From positions 1 to 64,000 of the forward strand of contig CANGAW010000009.1 of assembly GCA_947451925.1 (NCBI GenBank): a stretch of DNA of 64,000 nt. The letters are read 5' to 3'. A model generated the notes under the pieces. That model saw only the letters and a program-made list of their open reading frames with translations, was not told the origin of the DNA and did no database searches. A program made the position numbers and the translations under genes. This DNA comes from Burkholderiales bacterium. GTDB lineage: Bacteria; Pseudomonadota; Gammaproteobacteria; Burkholderiales; Burkholderiaceae_D. Shown one piece after another: positions 31,158 through 38,970 of the stretch (position 1 is the first letter of the stretch; every line of letters starts with the position of its first letter).

Positions 31158-31429
31158 CAGCGTACCCCCGCCGTCAGGTATTGCGTACGGTTGGCTGCGG
31201 GTACTTGCATGCCCAGTGTATTTTTAGCTTGCGCATCAATCCGCTCATGCTTGGCAAGACGCGATTGTTCGACCTGTAATTGCGACCACTCGATTTCATG
31301 TTCGCGCTGACGCAATTGCGCACGCTCCAGCGCCATGAACAGGCGACGCGCCTGATACTGTGAATTGACCAGCATCAGCGCGCACAACATCAGCAGCGCC
31401 AGCACCGGAAAAATCGCCCTATTGCTCAT
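31157..31429 (-). CDS. ftsL: Cell division protein FtsL
   Basis: A small bitopic divisome protein, 90 residues from ATG 31429. It has one transmembrane helix ([19 protein letters not shown], about 6-25) followed by a periplasmic coiled coil ([20 protein letters not shown]) and a short Asn/Arg tail. Sequence identity in this family is low; the call rests on size, topology and position between rsmH and ftsI. ATG 31429 overlaps the rsmH stop as ATGA. Confidence 0.93.
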   Translation of the reverse strand: MSNRAIFPVLALLMLCALMLVNSQYQARRLFMALERAQLRQREHEIEWSQLQVEQSRLAKHERIDAQAKNTLGMQVPAANRTQYLTAGVR

Positions 31430-32397
31430 GCAGCACCGCCATTGGCAGGAAGTCGCTGCGCGCAACGCATGACAGCAGAACGGCTGCGCGGATTGGCCGC
31501 CACTTCCGCGTCGGATGGCATCGTGCGGCCCAGCAGTTGCATCAGGGGTTGCGGCAGATCGACAGCACGAATCGGCAGCCGACGGTCAGGCTGCGGCACA
31601 CTGGCTTTCGACGCCATGAACCGCTTGACGATGCGATCTTCAAGCGAATGAAAACTGATCACTGCCAACCTCCCGTACGGACCAAGACGGCCGTATGCCT
31701 GCGTCAAACCTGCTTCAAGTTCTTCAAGCTCCGAATTGATGAAAATCCGAATAGCCTGAAAAGTCCGGGTTGCCGGATCTTTCCCTTTTTCACGCGTTTT
31801 AACGGCTTGTGCCACGATCGCGGCAAGCTGTCGTGTGCCTGAAATTGGCTCGACTGACCGGCGAGCAACAATCGCCTTTGCAATCTGAAAAGCAAACCGT
31901 TCTTCCCCATAGCCGCGAATCACTTTCTCTATGTTGTCCTGTGTCTCGGTCGCCAGCCATTCGGCAGCTGACCGGCCACGCGTGGTGTCCATACGCATAT
32001 CCAGCGGTCCGTCGCCGCGAAAACTGAATCCGCGCGACGCGTCATCAACCTGCGGCGAGGACACACCCAAATCCAGCAACACACCATCCACCTGCCCCAC
32101 ACCGCGCTCGGCCAATGCGGCATCGAGCGTGGCAAAGCTGTCATGCACAATCGAAAAGCGGGCATCTTCCTGCGCCAGCTGCTCTGCCGCAGCGATTGCC
32201 TGCGGGTCTTTATCAAACGCAATCAGCCGGCCCTGCGCCGACAGACTGGCCAGAATTTTCCGGCTGTGTCCGCCACGACCGAACGTGCCGTCGACGTACA
32301 CGCCGTCACGACGCGCGTCGGTAATGGCCAGGGCATCGACTGCCTCTTCTAACAACACGGTTCGGTGCAAAAACTCTGGCACCGTTTGCTGGGTCAT
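31426..32397 (-). CDS. rsmH: 16S rRNA (cytosine-1402-N4)-methyltransferase RsmH
   Basis: SAM-dependent methyltransferase (formerly MraW) that modifies C1402 of 16S rRNA. It has 323 residues. The [13 protein letters not shown] start, the SAM-binding [16 protein letters not shown] loop at about 32-47, [20 protein letters not shown] and the C-terminal [16 protein letters not shown] block are typical. It begins 10 nt after mraZ. Confidence 0.97.
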   Translation of the reverse strand: MTQQTVPEFLHRTVLLEEAVDALAITDARRDGVYVDGTFGRGGHSRKILASLSAQGRLIAFDKDPQAIAAAEQLAQEDARFSIVHDSFATLDAALAERGVGQVDGVLLDLGVSSPQVDDASRGFSFRGDGPLDMRMDTTRGRSAAEWLATETQDNIEKVIRGYGEERFAFQIAKAIVARRSVEPISGTRQLAAIVAQAVKTREKGKDPATRTFQAIRIFINSELEELEAGLTQAYGRLGPYGRLAVISFHSLEDRIVKRFMASKASVPQPDRRLPIRAVDLPQPLMQLLGRTMPSDAEVAANPRSRSAVMRCAQRLPANGGAA

Positions 32398-32407
32398 CGC
32401 CGCGCCA

Positions 32408-32842
32408 TCAGAAAGAGAAATTGTTGAGTACGTCCGGCATGCCCTCTGCTATTGCTGCGGACTCGCTTTCGTTCAGTTTGGCGGCATCCCAGATTTCAAA
32501 ATGACTACCCATGCCCAGCACCATCACGTCCCGCGTCAGGCCGACTGCCGTGCGCAGCTCAGGCGCAATCAGGATGCGACCGGCGCTATCCATTTCGACA
32601 TCGGAGGCATTACCCAGAAAAATGCGCTGCCAGGCGCGTGCCGACATCGGCCACGCGGCAATTTGTTCACGATGGGCTTCCCAGACGGGACGGGGAAATA
32701 ACAGCAGGCAACCATGCGGATGCTTGGTCAGCGTGACGCGGCCTTCGCACTGAACGGACAGTGCGTCACGATGCCGGCCCGGGATGGACATCCGGCCTTT
32801 GACATCGAGATTTAATGCGGACGCGCCTTGAAACACCTGCAT
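32408..32842 (-). CDS. mraZ: Transcriptional regulator MraZ
   Basis: The first gene of the dcw cluster, encoding a 144-residue protein with two SpoVT/AbrB-like repeats. Each carries the DxxxR signature: [16 protein letters not shown] near residue 15 and [16 protein letters not shown] near residue 85. MraZ forms rings and represses its own operon by binding direct repeats upstream. Such repeats are visible at 32910-32944. The gene has GGAG close to the start (AGGAGTGC). Confidence 0.97.
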   Translation of the reverse strand: MQVFQGASALNLDVKGRMSIPGRHRDALSVQCEGRVTLTKHPHGCLLLFPRPVWEAHREQIAAWPMSARAWQRIFLGNASDVEMDSAGRILIAPELRTAVGLTRDVMVLGMGSHFEIWDAAKLNESESAAIAEGMPDVLNNFSF

Positions 32843-32909
32843 GCACTCCTGAAATGACTAAATTGGGCAAATGAAATAAAGCGGTAAGGAGGCAAGAATT
32901 TGAAAATCG

Positions 32910-32944
32910 CCCCACAAAAAAACACTTTTTCACACTTGCTCCCA
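32910..32944 (-). promoter_or_regulatory. MraZ-box array upstream of mraZ
   Basis: Read on the minus strand, four pentamers lie exactly 10 bp apart: TGGGA, TGTGA, TGTTT, TGGGG, each separated by 5 bp. The outer two match the TGGGN box of MraZ; the inner two are degenerate but keep TG and the phase. The first box begins within the putative -10 hexamer, which fits repression by occlusion. The array ends 67 bp before the mraZ ATG. Confidence 0.8.
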
Positions 32945-32972
32945 CTTTAGTGGATGGCAGATTGTCGGTCAA
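32944..32972 (-). promoter_or_regulatory. Probable sigma-70 promoter of the dcw cluster (Pmra)
   Basis: On the minus strand a -35 element TTGACC (32972-32967) is separated by exactly 17 bp from a -10 element TAAAGT (32949-32944). The MraZ-box array starts at the -10 element. No better promoter is visible between rnpB and mraZ. Confidence 0.6.
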
Positions 32973-33180
32973 GGAATATCGCCGGCGAGTGTGTAGATTT
33001 TTCCAATGAAGTCAAGGACTTAGCGCGCTTAGTTGAAGTCAGTAAAAATAACAATAGCCTAAAAAATTAGGCACTTAACGCTGACATTGAAGGTTGAACT
33101 TTAGAAATACCCATGTGTTTACGCGGCGGTAAACCGCGAAAGAGGGCAAAAAAGAAAAAGGAGGGGAATCAGGAAAGTGT

Positions 33181-33510
33181 GAAGCAAACCGATAGGCCGG
33201 ATTCTGTGTCGCCAACGGGCAAGCCCGGTGGCAATGACAGTCATTCCTCTAGGCCCCGGATTACTCCGGGGCTCAAGCTCTCTACCCGCATGCTCAGCGA
33301 GCCGCCTCAATGCATGCCTATTTGAGATTGCTCCAGGTGGAGGTTACCGCGTTTCACCCTTCGCCACTTGCGTGGCGAAGACTCGTCTCTGTGGCCCTAT
33401 TCCGCGCCTCACGGCGGACGGCCGTTAACCGTCACCCTGCTCTATGGAGTCCGGACCTTCCTCCCGCTATCGCTTTGACACGATAGCCAGCGACTGTCTT
33501 GGTCTGCTTC
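33181..33510 (-). ncRNA. rnpB: RNase P RNA (rnpB), bacterial class A
   Basis: The catalytic RNA of RNase P, which removes tRNA 5' leaders. About 330 nt. On the minus strand it begins GAAGCAGACCAAGACAGTCGC and contains the conserved blocks GGGAGGAAGGTCCGGACTCC, CATAGAGCAGGGTG, AACCTCCACCTGGAGCAA and CAAATAGGCATGC. The 3' part has CCTAGAGGAATGACTG, ACAGAATCCGGCCTATCGG and a final GCTTC that pairs with the 5' end. These are the universal class A core segments in the correct order. The ends are estimated from the P1 helix. Protein frames across this stretch are not genes. Confidence 0.96.
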
Positions 33511-33518
33511 ACCGGCGC

Positions 33519-33524
33519 ATTGTA
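33519..33524 (-). promoter_or_regulatory. -10 element of rnpB
   Basis: TACAAT on the minus strand lies 8 nt before the predicted first base of rnpB (33510), the expected distance for a -10 hexamer. No strong -35 match is seen at 16-18 bp upstream, so the promoter may rely on the -10 element. Confidence 0.5.
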
Positions 33525-33695
33525 CGCCGCCGGCTGACTTTGCAGATAGCCTTGATTAAAGTTCAAGGCAATGATGTCGAATCAAAGCAGGAGAGTGATC
33601 AATCTTGTCTTCCTGCAGCAGGGCTGCGGCATGCTGTTATTGCCGCAACCGGGCAGGAGCCGAGCCCTAGAACCATTGACGCCAAAAGGACTACC

Positions 33696-33821
33696 GTGGG
33701 TTATATCATTTCGTTTTTTCTGGGGATTTTCGTCGCGACGCAAGGCGTAAGCGGCGTGGCGCAGGCAATGGATGTCGCTGTCATCAAAACACAGCAGTAC
33801 ATTCGGGAAAATGCCAAATAA
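33696..33821 (+). CDS. Small hypothetical membrane protein, 41 residues
   Basis: It starts at GTG 33696, six bases after a strong AAAAGGA ribosome-binding site (33683-33689), and ends TAA. The product begins MGYIISFFLGIFVATQGVSG, a single hydrophobic segment, followed by a polar, mixed-charge tail ending REN-AK. The open frame extends upstream into rnpB on the opposite strand, where it is meaningless. The protein is not recognised. It stands between rnpB and cvpA, transcribed away from rnpB. Confidence 0.6.
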   Translation: MGYIISFFLGIFVATQGVSGVAQAMDVAVIKTQQYIRENAK

Positions 33822-33868
33822 GGGCGTATTGAAATTACTACGCCACACAGCAAGCCTGCGCGCCGCTG

Positions 33869-34333
33869 TTATTCGATCAGCAAGTGCTTCAAATGCTCGC
33901 TGGCGCCAATCGATATTTCATTGACCATCGCTCGCCGCCACCACTCATTCTCACGCCACTGCGTCAGTTCAATAATGGTGGCCAGCGCGAGAATAAAAAA
34001 ACAGCCGGAAACCAAGCCGATGCCACCACCCAGAATGCGATGCGCAGGCTGGGTGCCACTGCGCACAAAGAGTTTCTGATGCAAACGGGTGAGGCTGTGC
34101 GCACAAAATAAAGTCACCAGCAGCACGAAGCCGCCGCCAATGACGGGGCGCAAAAATTCACCTTGTCCGCCTAATGGCAGTGCACCTGATACCACCGGCC
34201 CGTAGCGCCGGGTCAGAAAAAAAACGCCGATAAAGCCGAGCATAGACAACACCTGAGAAATCCAGCCGCGCCAAACTCCCAGACCTATGGACAACAGCAG
34301 TACGGCTACAGAGAGCTGATCAGCAAAGATCAT
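33869..34333 (-). CDS. CvpA family membrane protein
   Basis: A 154-residue protein with four hydrophobic segments (about 5-25, 28-45, 62-82 and 100-120). The sequence begins IFADQLSVAVLLLSIGLGVWRGWI, as in CvpA, the colicin V production protein. CvpA is usually next to purF and is linked to membrane robustness; here it stands alone between a small gene and the beta-oxidation operon. The exact biochemical role is unknown. Confidence 0.8.
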   Translation of the reverse strand: MIFADQLSVAVLLLSIGLGVWRGWISQVLSMLGFIGVFFLTRRYGPVVSGALPLGGQGEFLRPVIGGGFVLLVTLFCAHSLTRLHQKLFVRSGTQPAHRILGGGIGLVSGCFFILALATIIELTQWRENEWWRRAMVNEISIGASEHLKHLLIE

Positions 34334-34494
34334 GGTTTGTTGTTTCTATATTTGAAATGAACATTGCATTTCAGTTAATCATAGTTTTTGTGTGGGAAGC
34401 ACACAAAAACACACGAATTATTCAAACACCAAACTATTTGCTAACAATCAGGCTGCCTGCCTGTTATAAATTTATCTACGTCTGTGTTGCAGCT
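34334..34494. other. AT-rich intergenic region with a perfect inverted repeat
   Basis: 161 bp, clearly more AT-rich than its surroundings. It contains an 11-bp perfect inverted repeat, GTTTTTGTGTG / CACACAAAAAC (34384-34410, 5-nt loop). On the minus strand, TATGAT just after the repeat could be a -10 element for cvpA, with the repeat filling the promoter spacer. The repeat could instead be a terminator for the fatty-acid operon ending at 34495. A 61-codon frame here is not considered a gene. Confidence 0.45.
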
Positions 34495-35259
34495 TCATGC
34501 GAACTGAACGAAATCCGGTTTGCGTTTTTCGACGAAGGCTGAAAAAGCTTCTCTTGCCTCAGGCCCGCGCAACATGCGGCTAAAGTCCTCCATCTCGGCT
34601 TCCATCGCTGCTTTAATGGGGGCTGCCAGTTCGGCCTTCATCAGGCGTTTGGTAGCCCTGACGGACGCCGCAGGCAAGGCCACCAGCTTGGCTGCCTGGG
34701 TCGCCACATGCTGATGCAAAGATTCGGCCGGCAGCAATTTATTCACCAGGCCCAGTTGCAATGCCTCGGCTGCGCTGAAGGCTTCGCCGAACAACAGTTT
34801 GTCAGCCGCATGCTGATAACCCGCCAGTCGCGGAATTAACAAGCTCGATGCAAACTCGGGACACAAACCCAATTGCGTAAACGGCATGGCAAAGCGCGCA
34901 TGTTCAGCCGCATACACCAGATCGCAATGCAGTAACAGCGTAGTGCCAATGCCAATGGCCATGCCGGTGACGCTGGCTATGACCGGCTTTTCCGCATCGC
35001 GCAATTGCGTCATGAATTGGGCAACCGGACTGTCGCTGCCTTGCGGCGGATTTTGCAAAAAATCGGCAACGTCATTACCAGCGGTAAAAACCCCGGGCAG
35101 GCCGGTGATGACGATGACGCGCACCGCTGCGTCGCTCGCCGCAGCACGCAAGTGATCGGCCATGGCCTGATACATCGCCGCCGTAATGGCGTTTTTTTTA
35201 TCCGGGCGATTCAGCGTAATCGTTGCCACGCCGGCGTCTTGTGCAAAGAGAATGCTCAT
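34495..35259 (-). CDS. Enoyl-CoA hydratase/isomerase
   Basis: A crotonase-fold protein of 254 residues from ATG 35259, preceded by AAAAGGT. The oxyanion-hole block is VFTAGNDVADF (about 59-69), and the second CoA-binding segment is KPVIASVTGMAIGIGTTLLLHCDL. The usual first catalytic Glu position is occupied by Leu/His-rich sequence, as in PaaG/Eci-type isomerases. It may therefore be a delta-3,delta-2-enoyl-CoA isomerase rather than a hydratase. It is the last gene of the beta-oxidation run, 2 nt after the thiolase. Confidence 0.85.
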   Translation of the reverse strand: MSILFAQDAGVATITLNRPDKKNAITAAMYQAMADHLRAAASDAAVRVIVITGLPGVFTAGNDVADFLQNPPQGSDSPVAQFMTQLRDAEKPVIASVTGMAIGIGTTLLLHCDLVYAAEHARFAMPFTQLGLCPEFASSLLIPRLAGYQHAADKLLFGEAFSAAEALQLGLVNKLLPAESLHQHVATQAAKLVALPAASVRATKRLMKAELAAPIKAAMEAEMEDFSRMLRGPEAREAFSAFVEKRKPDFVQFA

Positions 35260-35261
35260 GC

Positions 35262-36458
35262 TTATACCTTTTCGAAAATACCGGCCGCACCCATGCCGGT
35301 GCCAACGCACATGGTGACCATGCCATATTTCAGGTTACGACGATGGAGGCCGTGAATCACGGTTGCAGCACGAATCGCTCCGGTTGCACCCAGCGGATGG
35401 CCAAGCGCAATCGCACCACCCAAAGGATTGACCTTGGCCGGATCCAGACCCAGATCCTGCTGTACAGCCAGCGCTTGCGCTGCAAAGGCTTCATTGAGTT
35501 CTATCCAGTCCATCTGGTCCAGCGTCAGGCCTGCCACACGCAAGGCCGCCGGTATCGCTTCTTTCGGCCCTATGCCCATGATTTCAGGCGGCACGCCCTT
35601 GACGGCAAAGGACACAAAACGCGCCAATGGCACCAGATTGTATTGTTTGAGAATTTTTTCGCTGACCAGAATCAGCGCGCCGGCGCCATCCGAAGTTTGC
35701 GAGCTGTTGCCGGCAGTGACGCTGCCCTTGGGTGAGAACACCGGACGTAATTTGCCCAGCACTTCCAGACTGGTGTCGGCACGCGCACCTTCATCGTCAG
35801 TCACGATGCGGGTCTTGATGTCGATATTGCCGGTGGCCAGATTCGGCATTTTTTCGATGATTTCAACCGGCGTCATTTCGGCCACACGTTCGCCGCTCAG
35901 TTGCGCAGCGATGGCGCGCCGGTGCGACTCCAGCGCAAACATATCTTGTGCTTCGCGGCTGATCTTCCATTGTTGCGCTACGCGCTCGGCCGTCAGGCCC
36001 ATGCCGTAAGCCATGCCGATATTTTCATCCTTGAACACCTTCATGTTCAGGGACGGATGGTGCCCCATCATCGGCACCATCGACATCGACTCCACGCCAG
36101 CGGCAATCATTACATCGGCTTCGCCGCTGCGGATGCGGTCGGCTGCCATCGCTATGGCCGTAATGCCGGAGGCGCAATAACGGTTGATGGTGACGCCGCC
36201 GACCGTATTGGGCAAGCCTGCCAGCAACACCGACATACGCGCCACATTCATCCCTTGCTCGCCCTCAGGAAAGGAACAGCCGACGATGGCGTCTTCGATC
36301 AGTTTAGGGTCCAGATTGGGTACTTGCGATAGTGCCGATTGCAACGCGCACACCAGCAAGTCATCGGGGCGCATATGACGGAACATGCCGCGCGGGGCTT
36401 TGCCGATAGGGGTGCGGGTGGCGGCGACGATGTAGGCGTCTTGAAGTTGTCTGCTCAT
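35262..36458 (-). CDS. Acetyl-CoA acyltransferase (3-ketoacyl-CoA thiolase)
   Basis: Cleaves 3-ketoacyl-CoA with CoA to release acetyl-CoA, the last step of beta-oxidation. It has 398 residues. The acylated nucleophile is C95 in NRYCASGIT; the GHPLGATG histidine and a cysteine in MCVGTGMGAAG complete the active site. The QEGMNVAR-like loop (EGEQGMNVARMSVLLAGLP) is typical of FadA-type degradative thiolases. It follows the 3-hydroxyacyl-CoA dehydrogenase gene by 38 nt. Confidence 0.94.
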   Translation of the reverse strand: MSRQLQDAYIVAATRTPIGKAPRGMFRHMRPDDLLVCALQSALSQVPNLDPKLIEDAIVGCSFPEGEQGMNVARMSVLLAGLPNTVGGVTINRYCASGITAIAMAADRIRSGEADVMIAAGVESMSMVPMMGHHPSLNMKVFKDENIGMAYGMGLTAERVAQQWKISREAQDMFALESHRRAIAAQLSGERVAEMTPVEIIEKMPNLATGNIDIKTRIVTDDEGARADTSLEVLGKLRPVFSPKGSVTAGNSSQTSDGAGALILVSEKILKQYNLVPLARFVSFAVKGVPPEIMGIGPKEAIPAALRVAGLTLDQMDWIELNEAFAAQALAVQQDLGLDPAKVNPLGGAIALGHPLGATGAIRAATVIHGLHRRNLKYGMVTMCVGTGMGAAGIFEKV

Positions 36459-36496
36459 TTGAAACTCCTGTTTTGTCTCTTAACGATCGTCGTCAA

Positions 36497-38887
36497 TTAA
36501 TTGCGCACCGGCTTGCCGGTCTGCAGCATGCCCATGATGCGTTCCTGGGTCTTGGGATGCGCCAGCAATTCCATGAAGCCTTTACGCTCGCGGTCAAGCA
36601 GCCACTGTTCACTGACCAGACTGCCTTGTTCGATCTCGCCACCGGCAACAATGTCGGCAATCATGGTGGCTATCTTGAAGTCATGCGCCGAAATAAAACC
36701 GCCATCACGCATATTGAGTAACTGGCCCATGATGGTGGCCACGCCATAGCGACCCGTAACCGGCACCAGCGTTTTCAACGGTGGACGGTAACCTGCATCC
36801 GACATGGCTCTGGCCTGGGTTCTGGCCACATGCAGCAACTCGTAAGCATTAAAAACAATCACGTCTTCTGGCGTCAGATAACCCATGCGCCTGGCCTCAA
36901 TCGCCGACTTCGATACCGCGGCCGTGGCCGCATGGGTGAAGCCGTTTTTCAGGAACTGCAAAACATCATTGCCGCGGGCGTCGGCCGCTGCGCGCAAAGT
37001 GATTTCTTTCAAGCCGCCGCCGGCTGGCAACAGGCCGATGCCGACTTCAACCAGACCGATATAGGATTCCAGGGCTGCAACGCGACGGCTGGCATGCATC
37101 AGCAACTCGCAACCGCCGCCCAGCGCCAGACCGGCGACCGCTGCCACTACCGGTACGTTCGCATATTTGAGTTTCATATGCGCCTGCTGCAAACGCGCCA
37201 CCACGGGCTCGATGCCCTTGACGCCACCGGACATGAACAGCGGCAGCATGGCCTGCAAATCGGCACCAGCCGAAAATGCCCCGCCTTCGGCGGCATCGGC
37301 ATGCCAGATCACCAGTGCGCGATAATTTTTTTCTGCTTCATCAACAGCGCGCTCGAGACCTTCAATGACGCCCGGCCCCAGCACATGCATCTTGGTCTTG
37401 AAGGACAGCACCAGAATGTCGTCCTGCTGATGCCACAGACGCACCGACTCGTCTTCGAATACGGTGACACCAGCCGTCGCACCAGTGGCCGTGTTTTCAC
37501 CGGCCAAAGGCGAACGAAATACCTGCCGCTGATACACCGGCAACACCGAGCGCGGCACATAAGCTTGTTTGACTGGCGACCAGGAACCGGCTGCGGTATG
37601 AACACCTTCGCGACCATCAAACACCCAGGCAGGCAAGGGTGCATTAGAGAGCGCACGGCCAGCCTCAATGTCTTCTTTCACCCAGCCAGCCACTTGCTGC
37701 CAGCCGGCTTGTTGCCAGATTTCGAACGGGCCCTGCTTCCAGCCAAAGCCCCAGCGCAAGGCAAAGTCCACATCGCGCGCATTGTCGGCAATGGTGTGCA
37801 AATGGACTGCAATGTAGTGGAAGGCATCGCGATAAATCGCCCACAAAAACTGGGCTTGCGGATGCGTAGAATCATGCAGCGCCTTCATGCGCTTGACCGG
37901 ATCTTTTTCTTTCATCATGCGGCCAACCAGCTCATCGACCTTGCCGCCGCCGGCCACATACTCCGCCTTGGCCAGATCAAAACGCAAAATATCCTTGCCC
38001 ACTTTTTTGTAAAAACCGCCACCGGATTTTTGCCCGAGGCTGCCGGCTGCAATCAGTTTTTCCAATGCGGCCGGAGTTTTATAGAGCGGGAAAAACGGAT
38101 CGTCCGGCAGCTTGTCCTGCATCGTACGAATTACATGACCCATGGTGTCGAGCCCGACCACGTCAGCGGTGCGGAAGGTACCGGATTTGGCGCGACCCAG
38201 CTTGGCACCGGTCAGGTCATCAACCAGATCGTAGGACAGGCCGAATTTTTCAGCTTCGTGAATGGTTGCCAGCATGCCGAAAATACCGACACGGTTGGCG
38301 ATGAAGTTCGGCGTGTCAATCGCATGCACCACACCCTTGCCCAGGGTGGTGGTGAGGAAGGTTTCAAGCTGACCTAGAATGTCGGCGCGGGTGGCAACAG
38401 TAGGAATCAGTTCAGCCAGATGCATATAGCGCGGCGGATTGAAAAAATGCACACCGCAAAAACGGGTCTTCAATTCTTCGTCCAGACCTTGCGACAATTC
38501 TGTAATCGACAAACCGGAAGTATTGGTCGCAAAAATTGCGTGGGGTGCAATCGCGGGGGCGATTTTTTTATACAACGCGTGCTTCCAGTCCATGCGCTCG
38601 GCAATGGCTTCAATCACCAGATCGGCTTGGCGCAAGCGTTCGAGATCATCATCGTAATTGGCGACTTCAATCAAGGACGCCATGTCGGAGTCGGCAAGCG
38701 GCGCCGGACTGAGTTTTTTTAGCTGATCCAGCGCACGCTGCACGATGGCATTGCGCGGCTGTTCAGGTTTGCCGGGCAGATCAAACAGAATGACCGGCAC
38801 GCGGGCGTTAATACAATGCGCGGCGATCTGCGCGCCCATGACACCCGCGCCTAATACGGCGACTTTTTTTACGATGAAATTCGACAT
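36497..38887 (-). CDS. 3-hydroxyacyl-CoA dehydrogenase / enoyl-CoA hydratase fusion (FadN/FadB-like)
   Basis: A 796-residue protein with the dehydrogenase at the N-terminus: the NAD-binding loop GAGVMGAQIAAH (about 12-23), FATNTSGLSITEL, and GVHFFNPPRYMHLAELI with the catalytic His. A second dehydrogenase C-domain follows (about 190-420), and a crotonase domain lies at about 480-700 (SAGADLQAM, VAAVAGLALGGGCELLMH, EVGIGLLPAGGG). The HAD-first order matches the FadN type rather than E. coli FadB, where the hydratase comes first. It performs the second and third steps of beta-oxidation. Confidence 0.93.
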   Translation of the reverse strand: MSNFIVKKVAVLGAGVMGAQIAAHCINARVPVILFDLPGKPEQPRNAIVQRALDQLKKLSPAPLADSDMASLIEVANYDDDLERLRQADLVIEAIAERMDWKHALYKKIAPAIAPHAIFATNTSGLSITELSQGLDEELKTRFCGVHFFNPPRYMHLAELIPTVATRADILGQLETFLTTTLGKGVVHAIDTPNFIANRVGIFGMLATIHEAEKFGLSYDLVDDLTGAKLGRAKSGTFRTADVVGLDTMGHVIRTMQDKLPDDPFFPLYKTPAALEKLIAAGSLGQKSGGGFYKKVGKDILRFDLAKAEYVAGGGKVDELVGRMMKEKDPVKRMKALHDSTHPQAQFLWAIYRDAFHYIAVHLHTIADNARDVDFALRWGFGWKQGPFEIWQQAGWQQVAGWVKEDIEAGRALSNAPLPAWVFDGREGVHTAAGSWSPVKQAYVPRSVLPVYQRQVFRSPLAGENTATGATAGVTVFEDESVRLWHQQDDILVLSFKTKMHVLGPGVIEGLERAVDEAEKNYRALVIWHADAAEGGAFSAGADLQAMLPLFMSGGVKGIEPVVARLQQAHMKLKYANVPVVAAVAGLALGGGCELLMHASRRVAALESYIGLVEVGIGLLPAGGGLKEITLRAAADARGNDVLQFLKNGFTHAATAAVSKSAIEARRMGYLTPEDVIVFNAYELLHVARTQARAMSDAGYRPPLKTLVPVTGRYGVATIMGQLLNMRDGGFISAHDFKIATMIADIVAGGEIEQGSLVSEQWLLDRERKGFMELLAHPKTQERIMGMLQTGKPVRN

Positions 38888-38927
38888 GCAGAGCGCTCCG
38901 TCAAATGGAAATTGCGTGTTGAAAAAC

Positions 38928-38962
38928 TACTGTCGTCCCGGCGCAGGCCGGGACCCAGCGAC
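38928..38962. repeat. Intergenic palindromic repeat, copy E (short core)
   Basis: A GC-rich hairpin core (GTCCCGGCGCAGGCCGGGAC) followed by CCAGCGACTTA lies between the acyl-CoA dehydrogenase and the hydroxyacyl-CoA dehydrogenase. It corresponds to the right half of copies B and D and has lost the left terminus. Confidence 0.6.
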
Positions 38963-38970
38963 TTAATCGA

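Noticed and set aside
33113..33428. Short open frames across 33.1-33.4 kb
   Set aside because: They fall within or beside rnpB, whose conserved RNA blocks explain the sequence.
34357..34542. A 61-codon frame in the AT-rich spacer before cvpA
   Set aside because: No ribosome-binding site, overlaps the 3' end of the enoyl-CoA hydratase gene and contains the inverted repeat.
36830..38377. A 515-codon open frame antisense to the hydroxyacyl-CoA dehydrogenase gene
   Set aside because: Lies wholly within the coding sequence; low-complexity composition typical of antisense frames.
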